Position numbers and translations under genes: made by a program. The notes under the pieces are model-generated. The model was not told where the DNA came from. It made no database searches and was given only the letters and a program-made list of their open reading frames with translations. This document shows positions 16,227 to 24,589 of a stretch of DNA of 64,000 bases, piece by piece (the stretch's first letter is position 1; each line of letters starts with the position of its first letter). Where the stretch lies: contig NZ_LN614830.1 in assembly GCF_000953635.1 (NCBI RefSeq), positions 1,727,001 through 1,791,000 on the forward strand. The letters are read 5' to 3'. The stretch is from Legionella micdadei (GTDB lineage: Bacteria > Pseudomonadota > Gammaproteobacteria > Legionellales > Legionellaceae).

Positions 16227-16784
16227 ATGAATCATCAAACAGTGGGGTATATTCGTGTATCATCTCAGAGTCAAAATACTGCAAGGCAATTAGCAGGTAT
16301 CAAGTTAGATAAAGAGTTTGTCGATGTGGTCACAGGAAGTATCAAAGAAAGAACTAACTTGCAAGCATGCATTGATTATATCAGAGAAGGCGACACGCTA
16401 GTTGTTGATAGTATCGATAGGCTTGCTAGAAATTTGCGCGATTTGCAAGAAATAATTCAAACAATTGTAAAAAAGGGCGTTGCTGTAAAATTTATCAAAG
16501 AAAATCTTACCTTTACATCACAGCAAGACCCGATTGCAACTTTAATGCTGCATATGATGGGTGCTTTTGCAGAATTTGAGCGAAATATGATTCGTAATCG
16601 CCAAAGAGAAGGCATAGATCTCGCAAAGAAAAAAGGAAAACACTTAGGTCGTCCTCCCGTTGACATGAAGCTAAGCGCAAAAGTAAAGGAATTGAAGAAA
16701 AAAGGGCTAAGTATTGCATCAATTGGTCAAGCGATAGAAAAATCTGCACCAACTGTCTATAAATTGTTGCGACATAATGATTAA
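16227..16784 (+). CDS. Small serine recombinase (resolvase/invertase type), candidate integrase
   Basis: A 185-aa protein of the resolvase/invertase class. The catalytic serine is S12 in GYIRVSSQSQN, with R10 beside it; DSIDRLARNLRDL and AEFERNMIRNRQREG hold other active-site arginines and the dimer helix. A C-terminal helix-turn-helix covers about 148-183. It lies 42 bases before the large terminase gene. No other recombinase is found in the prophage, and the attachment core has resolvase-like half-sites, so it may carry out integration. Alternatively it could be a multimer resolvase or a DNA invertase, but no inverted pair near the tail genes was noticed. Confidence 0.85.
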   Translation: MNHQTVGYIRVSSQSQNTARQLAGIKLDKEFVDVVTGSIKERTNLQACIDYIREGDTLVVDSIDRLARNLRDLQEIIQTIVKKGVAVKFIKENLTFTSQQDPIATLMLHMMGAFAEFERNMIRNRQREGIDLAKKKGKHLGRPPVDMKLSAKVKELKKKGLSIASIGQAIEKSAPTVYKLLRHND

Positions 16785-16826
16785 ATAGCGACAAAGCGAT
16801 TGATTGTTAAAAGGATTTAATAAAAG

Positions 16827-18365
16827 ATGTTCAAAGAGGATAATGAACGCCTCGCCGCACGTTTAAAAGGCAGTTTGCTCGAATTCACTAAATTCTTTTA
16901 CCCTATCTTAACAGGGCGTAAATTTATTATCTCATTACCTACAGGCCGAGAGTCTCATCATATCATTATTGCTAAAGCATTAACTCAAGCTGCAAGGCTT
17001 GAAATTCCTAATCATCGATTAATCATTAACGTAAGCCCAGGCTCAGGAAAATCAACATTACTTTGTTTTTGGGTTGCATGGACAATGGCAAACAATCCAG
17101 ATTCAAGATTTTTATATATCTCATATTCTAAAGTGCTCGCCGCAAAACATACCGAAACTATCAAACGTATTATGCAACTTGCACAGTATCAATACTTATT
17201 TAATGTGAGAATTAGACATGACTCAAAAGCAAAAGAATATTTCCAAACTACAAAAGGAGGAGCTGTTGCAGCTTTCGGCTCGGGTGGCGCGATTACTGGT
17301 CAAGATGCAGGATTGCCTGGATTGGAACGATTTTCTGGGGCGGTCATCATTGATGACGCTCATAAACCAGATGAAGTTCATTCAGACACAATTAGACAAT
17401 CAGTTATTGATAACTACAGAGAAACTATCCAACAGCGTGCCCGCGGAATCAGCGTGCCTATTATCTTCATCGGCCAGAGACTCCATGAAGACGACTTAGC
17501 GGCCTACTTATTATCTGGCAAAGACGGCTATGAATGGAGCAAAGTCATTATCAAAAGTATTGATGAAGCAGGAAATGCAATGTATCCGGAAGCGCAACCT
17601 TTAGAAATGTTACTTAAAAAGAAAGAACACGACTCTTATGTTTTTGCAAGTCAATATCAACAAGACCCAATCCCTGCAGGTGGGGCACTATTTAAACCGG
17701 AATGGTTTGTCATGCTGAATGAAGAACCGAACGTATTATGCACATTCATTACTTGTGATACGGCCGAAACGTCTAAAAGTTACAATGATGCTACTGCCTT
17801 TAGTTTCTGGGGATTATATGAAATCGAATCATTTGGCATTAAGACAGGTCAATATGGCTTACACTGGATTGATACGCTTGAATGCCGTATAGAACCCAAA
17901 GATTTAAAACCAACTTTTTTGGACTTTTGGCAAGAATGCATGCGCTATAAAAAGCCACCGCAATTAGTAGCGATTGAGAAAAAATCAACTGGCGGTACAC
18001 TGCTTAGTCTATTAGATGAAATTCGGGCAATTCGTTTGATGGATATTCCAAGAACAAGGGAGCAGGGTAATAAAACCAAGCGCTTTTTGGAAGTTCAGCC
18101 CTATATTGCAGAAAGACGAGTTTCATTTCCAGAGTATGGAAGACATGTCAAAGCGTGTATTGACCATATGTCTAAGATTACAGCAAATGAAACCCACCGA
18201 TGGGATGATATCGCAGACACAGCAGCAGATGCAATTAAAATAGCTTTAATAGATAAGACTTTAATTTATACAACAAATGCGCCAGACTATGAAAAAATTG
18301 GGCAGAATATCAATTTAAATCAAACTCACATTAATCGATTGAGAAGGAATGCTTTTGGGAGATAG
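16827..18365 (+). CDS. Terminase large subunit
   Basis: A 512-aa packaging motor. Walker A is VSPGSGKST (69-77), Walker B is AVIIDDAHK (around 172-180), and the C-terminal half carries the nuclease region with acidic residues such as TCDTAETS (about 312) and the late DDIADTAADAIKIAL helix. It cuts concatemers and pumps DNA through the portal. It is directly followed by a hairpin and then the portal gene, the usual order for this phage group. Confidence 0.9.
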   Translation: MFKEDNERLAARLKGSLLEFTKFFYPILTGRKFIISLPTGRESHHIIIAKALTQAARLEIPNHRLIINVSPGSGKSTLLCFWVAWTMANNPDSRFLYISYSKVLAAKHTETIKRIMQLAQYQYLFNVRIRHDSKAKEYFQTTKGGAVAAFGSGGAITGQDAGLPGLERFSGAVIIDDAHKPDEVHSDTIRQSVIDNYRETIQQRARGISVPIIFIGQRLHEDDLAAYLLSGKDGYEWSKVIIKSIDEAGNAMYPEAQPLEMLLKKKEHDSYVFASQYQQDPIPAGGALFKPEWFVMLNEEPNVLCTFITCDTAETSKSYNDATAFSFWGLYEIESFGIKTGQYGLHWIDTLECRIEPKDLKPTFLDFWQECMRYKKPPQLVAIEKKSTGGTLLSLLDEIRAIRLMDIPRTREQGNKTKRFLEVQPYIAERRVSFPEYGRHVKACIDHMSKITANETHRWDDIADTAADAIKIALIDKTLIYTTNAPDYEKIGQNINLNQTHINRLRRNAFGR

Positions 18366-18407
18366 CTCCATCAGCTATATAGGAGACATTGATAGAGCTA
18401 TCAATTT
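18361..18407 (+). terminator. Hairpin at the end of the terminase gene
   Basis: GATAGCTC (18361-18368) pairs with GAGCTATC (18395-18402) and is followed by AATTTTT. The stem includes the terminase stop codon. It may end or attenuate transcription before the portal gene, which has its own 160-base leader. Confidence 0.55.
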
Positions 18408-18529
18408 TTGCAGTTCACAAGGGATTTTTACTTCTAGTTCTAAATAAAGCAAAAATATTATAAATCTTAATCAAATAAGATACAATAAGGGCTTAAAAGC
18501 AAAGGATTTGCTAAAGGAGCTACAGGGTA

Positions 18530-20623
18530 ATGAAGGACGTAGCAAAGCGCTATCAAGATAATCTTGCGCGTATTAAGAAAAAAGTTAAAAACGCGCATGA
18601 TTATTTCAAGCATAACTATGACAGTTTTAACGAATTTCGTAAGTTTGTTTTTGAATCATCATTAACGAATGATGAAATTACGTTGCTTATGACAATAAAT
18701 AGACCGCAACTTGAATTCAATGTGCTTGAAGCTTACATTAGTCGATTGCTTGGCGAATTTTCAAAACAAGAACCTGATATTGAAGTCAATGCTTATGATG
18801 AAAACAAAGCTGATCCTGTTACTATTAAAGTTGTTGAACAACATCTAAAACATGTCTTCATGGACTCAGATAATGAGCATTTGAGATATGAAGTATATAA
18901 AGATTTGTTGTCCGGCGGTTTTAGTGTTGTAAAAGTTTATACTGATTATGAACACGCCATGTCCATGAATCAGGTTATTAAATTTACCCGTTGTGAACCC
19001 ACTTTATCCGGTTTTGATAAAATTGCTCGCTTTAGCCATAAAGGGGATGGCAATTTTTGTTTTGAACTTTTCCCCAAAGACAAAGACGAATTTTTAGAAG
19101 AATATCCCGACACGCCAATTAACACTTTAAACTTTAGACGTGATTTTGCAGGGTTTAACTGGTCATATCTTAACGATAACAGTCAAATCATTGTTGTTGC
19201 CGATTATTACGAAAAGGTTCGTAAAGAGGAAACGATTGTGCAGGTCAGAGATGGCCGTGTCATGACGATGAAACAATACCGTAAAATTGTCGATGAATGG
19301 AATGATATTACGGTGCCACCCACCATTGTCGGCAAACCAAGAAAAACATTTTTAGATAGAATCGTACGGTATCGATTAATTGAAAATCAAGTCATTGAGT
19401 ATGAGGAAACTGATTTCTCTCATCTGCCATTGGTCTTTATTGACGGCAATTCAATGATGATTAAAACACCTAAAAATGGCAACGTCAGGCAAGTTACTAG
19501 ACCGTATGTATATCATGCAAAGGATGCGCAACGGCTTAAAAACTGGGCTGGTATTTCTCTTGCTAATGAAATTGAAAACACAGTTCAGCATAAATTTATG
19601 ATAGCAAAAGAAGCTATTCCTAAAGAAGATATTTATCAAGAGGCATTGAAAGATGTTCAAAAAGCTAACGTGGTGGTTTACAACTCGGTATATGAAAACG
19701 ATCCAAGCATGCCAATCAATAATCCAATCCGAGAAGTACAAAGGGTTCCGGCTCCGCCGGAGATTGCGCAAGCTTTTACGGGCACTGATTCTTTAATACA
19801 AAACGTACTAGGTTCATACGATGCAAGTTTAGGAATAAACAATAACCAATTGTCTGGGATCGCAATTGTTGAAGCGGCTAGTCAATCGAATGCAACAGCA
19901 ATGCCGTATATCGTTGGATGCTTGCAAGGATTCCAAAGGCTTGCAGAAATTTATGTTGATTTAATGCCCAAATATTTCACAACCCCAAGGACAATCCCAA
20001 TTCGCGATGATGACGGCAAGCGTCAATATGTAAAAATCAATCAAGAAGATGGGTTTCCAATTGACTTTGAAAGTCATTTGCTCAATGTTTCTGTAAAAGC
20101 GGGTGCATCCTTCCAAGTTCAAAAATCACGAACAATTATGATGATCAAAGAAATGATGGGTATGTCACCCTTATTTGCACAATTTATAGCCGAAAAAGGA
20201 CTTAATTTTGTGCTCGATAACATGGAAGGCAGAGGCATTGAACAGCTTAAAGCTTTAACTGATGAATGGCTGCAGGAATATCAGCAGCAAAAACAAGCTG
20301 CAATGCAAGCAGAACAACAAAACCCCGCGGTAATGAAACAACAAATTGAGATGACGAAACTAGAACAACAACAAGCGCAAAATCAACAAAAATTTGCTGT
20401 TGATATGGCAAAATTACAACAAGATGAGCGCAAAGTTTTAGCAGATTTAAGATTGGGTCAACAGTCTGCTAATATACAGCTCGTAAAAGCCATGACGGAA
20501 CGTTTTGCCAAACAAGTTGACTTGGAAATTAAACGCCATGACATGACACACAAGCATATTATGTCGGCGTTTGATAGGCATCATAAATTAGCTGATGAAG
20601 GAAAAGAAAGGCATGCACACTGA
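18530..20623 (+). CDS. Portal protein, P22 gp1 type
   Basis: A 697-aa protein close in length to P22 portal gp1 (725 aa). The opening region (NRPQLEFNVLEAYISRLLGE) and the long middle section match the P22-type portal family. The last 120 residues are a glutamine-rich coiled coil (about 580-650) that would form the portal barrel. Twelve copies form the vertex through which DNA enters and leaves. AAAGGAG precedes the ATG. The first of a run of small overlapping genes starts 11 bases before its end. Confidence 0.88.
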   Translation: MKDVAKRYQDNLARIKKKVKNAHDYFKHNYDSFNEFRKFVFESSLTNDEITLLMTINRPQLEFNVLEAYISRLLGEFSKQEPDIEVNAYDENKADPVTIKVVEQHLKHVFMDSDNEHLRYEVYKDLLSGGFSVVKVYTDYEHAMSMNQVIKFTRCEPTLSGFDKIARFSHKGDGNFCFELFPKDKDEFLEEYPDTPINTLNFRRDFAGFNWSYLNDNSQIIVVADYYEKVRKEETIVQVRDGRVMTMKQYRKIVDEWNDITVPPTIVGKPRKTFLDRIVRYRLIENQVIEYEETDFSHLPLVFIDGNSMMIKTPKNGNVRQVTRPYVYHAKDAQRLKNWAGISLANEIENTVQHKFMIAKEAIPKEDIYQEALKDVQKANVVVYNSVYENDPSMPINNPIREVQRVPAPPEIAQAFTGTDSLIQNVLGSYDASLGINNNQLSGIAIVEAASQSNATAMPYIVGCLQGFQRLAEIYVDLMPKYFTTPRTIPIRDDDGKRQYVKINQEDGFPIDFESHLLNVSVKAGASFQVQKSRTIMMIKEMMGMSPLFAQFIAEKGLNFVLDNMEGRGIEQLKALTDEWLQEYQQQKQAAMQAEQQNPAVMKQQIEMTKLEQQQAQNQQKFAVDMAKLQQDERKVLADLRLGQQSANIQLVKAMTERFAKQVDLEIKRHDMTHKHIMSAFDRHHKLADEGKERHAH

Positions 20624-20771
20624 TTTAATTGAAGAGAATATGAGCTTAAAAGAGTTTATTGAAAACATTGTCGGAATGTCTTTTGAAGATTATCAAAATA
20701 AAGTTAATTATTTAGACAAAATATTACAAGGAGAAATAAATGTCGAAAGTGACCTGGCAAGACTTACATAA
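20613..20771 (+). CDS. Small phage protein, 52 aa
   Basis: The frame MHTDLIEENMSLKEFIENIV overlaps the portal end and the next gene, with GAAAAGAAAGG before its ATG. Acidic, helical; no family. It belongs to a tightly packed run of small genes between portal and scaffold. Confidence 0.5.
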   Translation: MHTDLIEENMSLKEFIENIVGMSFEDYQNKVNYLDKILQGEINVESDLARLT

Positions 20772-20910
20772 TGCCACCTTTAAAGAGCTAAAAAAGACTT
20801 ACAAACTTAATGATAGACAGCTTGAAAATGCGGTGAGAAATCACATGGATGGTGCAAATCCTGAAGAACGCAGAAATCTTTATGAAACCGTATGGGCTAA
20901 GAAATCATGA
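20740..20910 (+). CDS. Small phage protein, 56 aa
   Basis: CAAGGAG lies 7 bases before the ATG and the stop overlaps the next start by ATGA. The product begins MSKVTWQDLHNATFKELKKT and is charged and helical. No family recognised; the ribosome site and coupling make it a likely real gene. Confidence 0.6.
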   Translation: MSKVTWQDLHNATFKELKKTYKLNDRQLENAVRNHMDGANPEERRNLYETVWAKKS

Positions 20911-21113
20911 TTTTACAATTAAACCCACCTATTCCAATCCTGACTCCGAAAGGTGAAGGATTAGCCCATTTTTTAATTGATTACGGCCCAGAAGATAATC
21001 TTTACTGGGTTACTTTCATTAAAGAAACTGGCGAATGTTGGACTTATGGCAATCCTGAAATTAGGGCTTGCAAAAACATAACCTTAGGGCGACTCAATCA
21101 TGCCACTTCTTAA
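20907..21113 (+). CDS. Small phage protein, 68 aa, beta-rich
   Basis: Begins MILQLNPPIPILTPKGEGLA and contains a cluster of aromatic residues (NLYWVTFIKETGECWTYGNP). This is a common short protein next to portal genes in related podoviruses, of unknown function. Its start overlaps the previous stop (ATGA) and its end overlaps the following gene by 14 bases. Confidence 0.65.
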   Translation: MILQLNPPIPILTPKGEGLAHFLIDYGPEDNLYWVTFIKETGECWTYGNPEIRACKNITLGRLNHATS

Positions 21114-21447
21114 AGGAAAGTCCAAAAAAATAATTAGTGAGAATATAAAAGAGATGATTGACGCAGGTCATCCAAGAAATCAGGCTATTGCTGCAAGCCT
21201 TAATCAAGCACGTAAATCAGGAGCTAAGATTCCTGTTCAATCACAAAAGGAGAAAGTCGTGAAAAAACATCATTCCCACATGAAGAAAGCAGAAAACCAT
21301 ATGAAACATGCTGAGCATCATCATGGTAAAGCCGAACATCACCATAAAAAAGCCAAAGAACATTTAGAGCATGCTAAAAAACATGCTGACATAAAAGAAG
21401 ATAAAGCGTTAGTTAAAAAAATGGTTAAGAAGAGTTCTTTAAAATGA
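21100..21447 (+). CDS. His/Lys-rich phage protein with DUF6496-like N-terminus
   Basis: A 115-aa basic protein. Residues 1-37 (PLLKGKSKKIISENIKEMID, then HPRNQAIAASLNQARKSG) match a short motif widespread in phage structural gene clusters. Residues 58-95 repeat histidine and lysine (HMKHAEHHHGKAEHHHKKAK), a possible metal- or DNA-binding tract. Likely packaged or involved in assembly, but this is inference. Confidence 0.6.
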   Translation: MPLLKGKSKKIISENIKEMIDAGHPRNQAIAASLNQARKSGAKIPVQSQKEKVVKKHHSHMKKAENHMKHAEHHHGKAEHHHKKAKEHLEHAKKHADIKEDKALVKKMVKKSSLK

Positions 21448-21650
21448 CAGATTTAGAAAAACGTCTTGATGCGGTTTGTGAATCATTAGAATCTCAGCGG
21501 CAAGAATTCGAAGAAGCTTGTCACCTTGTAGTCGAAGCAATTAACAACATGAGTCAACGTGTAGAAAGGATAGAAAAATGGATGCTAAACAAAGAAAGAA
21601 GAAAACAACAATTAGCGTTAGTCCGTACGACCAACGAGAAGAAAAAGTAA
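21444..21650 (+). CDS. Small coiled-coil phage protein, 68 aa
   Basis: Its start overlaps the previous stop by ATGA. The protein is one long charged helix with heptad spacing (LEKRLDAVCESLESQRQEFE) and a basic tail. No family recognised. Confidence 0.6.
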   Translation: MTDLEKRLDAVCESLESQRQEFEEACHLVVEAINNMSQRVERIEKWMLNKERRKQQLALVRTTNEKKK

Positions 21651-21745
21651 AAAAGAAAGCGTTTAAGTCTGTTGCTAAATCAGTAAAACCAGTGGCCAAG
21701 GACACCAATAAAACTAGGCGTCCTATGAAAAAGCCAATATGCTAA
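21578..21745 (+). CDS. Small basic phage protein, 55 aa
   Basis: Reads in a different frame from the previous gene, which it overlaps by 73 bases. Starts MDAKQRKKKTTISVSPYDQR and stays lysine-rich, ending RRPMKKPIC. AAAGGA precedes the ATG. It is probably a nucleic-acid-binding or structural minor protein. Confidence 0.5.
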   Translation: MDAKQRKKKTTISVSPYDQREEKVKKKAFKSVAKSVKPVAKDTNKTRRPMKKPIC

Positions 21746-21754
21746 GGAGAAGAA

Positions 21755-21907
21755 ATGCTGAGTTTAATCACTAATGGCTTGATTGCAATTTTAGAAAGAG
21801 AGCTTGTTGCATATGAGCCTCTAATACAGCAATTTTTAATTCATGAACTCGACAAGGCTATACAACTTCTTGTGCAGTTTGTTGAAAATAAGAAACAAGG
21901 GCAATAA
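21755..21907 (+). CDS. Small phage protein, 50 aa
   Basis: AAGGAGAAGAA stands directly before the ATG. The product (MLSLITNGLIAILERELVAY...) is a helical, amphipathic protein of 50 residues. The stop is just before the next ATG. No family recognised. Confidence 0.55.
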   Translation: MLSLITNGLIAILERELVAYEPLIQQFLIHELDKAIQLLVQFVENKKQGQ

Positions 21908-21908
21908 A

Positions 21909-22094
21909 ATGGCTGATAAAAAATGGATACAAAAAGCCATCAAGCACCCAGGAAAACTTCATAGAGAACTTGGCGTTCCTGAAGGAAAAAAAATTCCTGC
22001 AAAAAAATTAGCTAAAGCTGAACACGGTAAAAACCCAACTATTCGGCGTCAGGCTAATCTAGCTAAAACACTTTCAAAGCTTCGTAAAAAATAA
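21909..22094 (+). CDS. Small basic phage protein, 61 aa
   Basis: The ATG at 21909 follows the previous stop by one base; a longer in-frame start at 21843 would overlap that gene fully and is less likely. The sequence MADKKWIQKAIKHPGKLHRE resembles a short basic protein found in many head-gene clusters. Function unknown; DNA or scaffold contact is possible. Confidence 0.65.
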   Translation: MADKKWIQKAIKHPGKLHRELGVPEGKKIPAKKLAKAEHGKNPTIRRQANLAKTLSKLRKK

Positions 22095-22105
22095 GGATAT
22101 TCACC

Positions 22106-22351
22106 ATGACACATAATAAGCATCATTCTAGTCATAAAAAACCCATGCATCATTCCTCTCATGAATATAAGCCTAAAGAGGGGTTTATTGATAATCGTAT
22201 GGTTCATGATACTCATCAAGAAGGAATTTCAAGAGTCATTCAAAGACGGCATGAGCGAAATGACGTTGAAGGTCATCATGGCAAAATGGGAAAAGGCGAT
22301 AAAGCAAACTGGAGTAGAAGAGGCGATTCATTAACCCCAAGAAAAGCTTAA
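22106..22351 (+). CDS. His-rich small phage protein, 81 aa
   Basis: Basic protein with histidine clusters (MTHNKHHSSHKKPMHHSSHE) and a conserved-looking C-terminus (GKGDKANWSRRGDSLTPRKA). It is the last of the run of small genes before a large structural gene. No family recognised. Confidence 0.6.
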   Translation: MTHNKHHSSHKKPMHHSSHEYKPKEGFIDNRMVHDTHQEGISRVIQRRHERNDVEGHHGKMGKGDKANWSRRGDSLTPRKA

Positions 22352-22357
22352 AATAAT

Positions 22358-22377
22358 TTAGCTTATGGACAAGCTAA
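22358..22377 (+). other. Short hairpin before the 304-aa structural gene
   Basis: TTAGCTT (22358-22364) pairs with AAGCTAA (22371-22377) around ATGGAC, in the gap before the gene at 22398. It could be a processing site; there is no T-run. Confidence 0.3.
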
Positions 22378-22397
22378 TCAATTAATAAGGATATAAA

Positions 22398-23312
22398 ATG
22401 ACTAGTGTAATTCAGTTTCCTACTCCCATTCCTATGACAAATGGGAATTACCCAAATCTTAAATTTGCAGTGTTTGGCGATAATTTAAGTACTGTTACAA
22501 CAGCGGGGTATTTGAATCAAAGCAATATTAATTCAGCAACGCCATTATCTGATGCCGATATTATTATGGCACTTTATAGTTATAATCAGCAAACCCAGTC
22601 TGGAAGTTTTGGGATTTTCACAGTAAGCATTGCTGCTTCAAATGGGCAAATTACACTGTCATCCTGGGCAAACCCTGGGGAAGTTACTCTCCCGACTACT
22701 GCCAATTATTTAGCTCATTTCACCAATACAACGGGTACTATTTCTTCAGCAGCGGCCAACGTTACTAATCCAGGTAATATTTCTGCAGGTCTTTCAGGTA
22801 CGGCAGGTACATTGTCTTCTTTTCCATCTGCTGCTAATAAAGGGTCGTTAGTTTTAGCGGCTGTTGCTAATACAGGTAATACAACGACCACTATAAGTAA
22901 TGCTTCGATGGGGCAAGCATCGGTGATTAGTATTCCAGATCCCGCCGCTGCAACAGCTAATTTCTTATTAGACCACGGCACAAATACCCTTGCAGCAGGT
23001 GCAAGCATTGTTGCTAATAAAGTAAATGGCACCGAAGCGGCTAATGCTGTAACCGCCGATGGAATGGCTGGAGCTATAACCACTTCATCACTAACCACCG
23101 CAGGTGGGGCAAGTTATGCCATAACCTGGACAAATACTTTCATCACCGCATCTTCATCAGTGCAAATTACATTAGCAGGTGGTACAAATACTGTTAAAAA
23201 TATCACTGTTGAATGCGTGCCTGGCGCTGGAACTGCAACATTGACAATTTATAACAATACAGCAGCAACCGCATTAGACGGCACTATAATTATGTCTTAT
23301 CTCGTTATGTAG
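22398..23312 (+). CDS. Phage structural protein, possible head decoration or fibre
   Basis: A 304-aa protein. Residues about 1-90 hold a domain (FAVFGDNLSTVTTAGYLNQS ... IFTVSIAASNGQITL) that is also seen, shortened, in the 82-aa protein at 37607. Residues 100-300 are rich in Ala, Thr, Gly and Ser with beta-strand pattern and few charges, as in capsid decoration or fibre proteins. A terminator hairpin follows. It sits between portal and scaffold, so a head location is likely. Confidence 0.55.
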   Translation: MTSVIQFPTPIPMTNGNYPNLKFAVFGDNLSTVTTAGYLNQSNINSATPLSDADIIMALYSYNQQTQSGSFGIFTVSIAASNGQITLSSWANPGEVTLPTTANYLAHFTNTTGTISSAAANVTNPGNISAGLSGTAGTLSSFPSAANKGSLVLAAVANTGNTTTTISNASMGQASVISIPDPAAATANFLLDHGTNTLAAGASIVANKVNGTEAANAVTADGMAGAITTSSLTTAGGASYAITWTNTFITASSSVQITLAGGTNTVKNITVECVPGAGTATLTIYNNTAATALDGTIIMSYLVM

Positions 23313-23318
23313 CCTTAT

Positions 23319-23362
23319 AGGTCTGAGCTTTTACCTCTTTTGTTCAGACCTACATTTTTTTA
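23319..23362 (+). terminator. Rho-independent terminator
   Basis: AGGTCTGA (23319-23326) pairs with TCAGACCT (23344-23351), followed by ACA and a run of eight T. It closes the portal-to-decoration segment and overlaps the 3' end of the leftward HTH gene. Confidence 0.7.
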
Positions 23363-23540
23363 AGTTCTCTTTAAACCAATTGTTCACGGTTTCTTCTGTG
23401 TAATAGATTTTACCATTCAGTTTATAATAAGGCGGACTATTACCTTGATAACGCGCATTTTTAAACCAAGAACGTGAAAGCCCAAATTTAGCCGCAGTTT
23501 GTTTATCGCTTAAATACTCTATCCCATCAATTTTAAGCAT
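23331..23540 (-). CDS. AlpA/excisionase-type HTH protein inside the head operon
   Basis: A 69-aa protein of the MerR/AlpA-like helix-turn-helix type: LSDKQTAAKFGLSRSWFKNA is the DNA-binding helix pair and KIYYTEETVNNWFKENL the second part of the fold. It is transcribed against the head genes and has its own leader with repeated GAACA/TGTTC motifs, so it looks like an independently controlled accessory gene (moron). Target unknown; self-regulation is plausible. Confidence 0.65.
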   Translation of the reverse strand: MLKIDGIEYLSDKQTAAKFGLSRSWFKNARYQGNSPPYYKLNGKIYYTEETVNNWFKENLKKCRSEQKR

Positions 23541-23853
23541 AGCTATCCTTTTTGTTCTTTATAACTTTATTGCAATGATATTAATAACTTATCTTTCCAT
23601 CAATGTATTAAAACGAACATTTTAATCTTAAAAAGAACAATCTATTCTTATCAAGCACATAACAACTTGTTCACTATTTAGACTTTATTTAAAGTTCACT
23701 TCATGGATGCTTCATCTTGCAAAGGACTGCAACCCATCCATCGAGACTCGTGCGATATGCGAGGTAAGTTTTTAGCGTGATGGCGTAATAATCCGAGACC
23801 TGTTCGTAAGGCAGAGGTATTACCGTGGCGGGGAAATAGCTAGAAGGGAATGT
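23541..23853. other. Leader region: HTH promoter side and structured scaffold leader
   Basis: The left part (23541-23700) is AT-rich with several GAACA or TGTTC motifs, for example GAACA near 23614 and GAACA near 23636, likely the control region of the leftward HTH gene. The right part (about 23703-23845) is less AT-rich and foldable: ATGGATG/CATCCAT (23703-23709 with the copy near 23734), TTGCA/TGCAA nested inside, and GTAATA/TATTAC near 23785 and 23819. This part would be the 5' leader of the scaffold-coat transcript. Confidence 0.45.
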
Positions 23854-24549
23854 ATGGATAATAGTGTTATGGATAACGCGTCTGATATGAATCAGCCGCC
23901 AGTTGAACCTGTTGTTCAGCAACAAGCTGAACGATTGTTTAAGCAATCAGAATTAAATGAAATTGTTGGACGTGCTAAACATGAAGCTGTTGAAAGTTTT
24001 AAAAGGCAACAACAACAAGTTCAGCAACCACAACAAGCCGCTAATTCGCAGCGTTATTTATCAGAGGAAGATATTAAACGCGTTGCAGCGGAAGAGCTCA
24101 GCAGGCAAAAAAGCGAATGGGAAAAAGAAAGCCTAGAGCGTGCCTATGCTGAAGCAGCTCAACGTATCGTGGATACGTATAAACAAAAAATTGCGACTGG
24201 CAAAGATAAATATCAAGATTTTGACACAGTAACGAATAGTGTAGATATGCGTTATTATCCGAATGTTGTTCAACTATTAGCTGAATACGTGGATAACGCA
24301 TCAGATGTGCTTTATGACTTAGCTAAAAACAGGTCTAAGCTCTATCAACTTGAGTCTGCTTGTCAACATAATCCACAAGATGCTATTTACGAGATGAAAC
24401 GTCTTTCGGAGTCTATTAAATCCAATGAGACAGCCTCGCAAATAAAACATGCCAATACACCATTATCACAACAAAGACCTTCTAACACCGGAATGGATTC
24501 AGGATTGCCTTTGTCAGTGAGAGATTATAAACGCAAATATCCAGGCTAA
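23854..24549 (+). CDS. Scaffolding protein
   Basis: A 231-aa acidic/Gln-rich protein immediately before the coat gene. It is strongly helical, with a Gln-rich stretch (residues 45-65) and a coiled coil (about 68-115), and ends in a basic tail (VRDYKRKYPG), matching the known layout of podovirus scaffolds whose C-terminal basic helix binds coat. AGAAGGG stands before the ATG. It directs procapsid assembly and is then removed. Confidence 0.8.
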   Translation: MDNSVMDNASDMNQPPVEPVVQQQAERLFKQSELNEIVGRAKHEAVESFKRQQQQVQQPQQAANSQRYLSEEDIKRVAAEELSRQKSEWEKESLERAYAEAAQRIVDTYKQKIATGKDKYQDFDTVTNSVDMRYYPNVVQLLAEYVDNASDVLYDLAKNRSKLYQLESACQHNPQDAIYEMKRLSESIKSNETASQIKHANTPLSQQRPSNTGMDSGLPLSVRDYKRKYPG

Positions 24550-24559
24550 TCACCTGAAT

Positions 24560-24583
24560 CCTAACTTGATATTTAGTTAGGAG
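24560..24583 (+). promoter_or_regulatory. Hairpin covering the coat gene ribosome binding site
   Basis: CCTAACT (24560-24566) pairs with AGTTAGG (24575-24581) around an 8-nt loop. The second strand contains most of the Shine-Dalgarno sequence TAGGAG (24578-24583) of the coat gene at 24590, so the hairpin could limit ribosome access until it is opened. Confidence 0.45.
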
Positions 24584-24589
24584 ATACCA

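Noticed and set aside
16227-16784. DNA invertase controlling tail fibre variation
   Set aside because: No inverted pair of crossover sites was noticed around the fibre genes; the match between the att core and resolvase half-sites favours an integration or resolution role.
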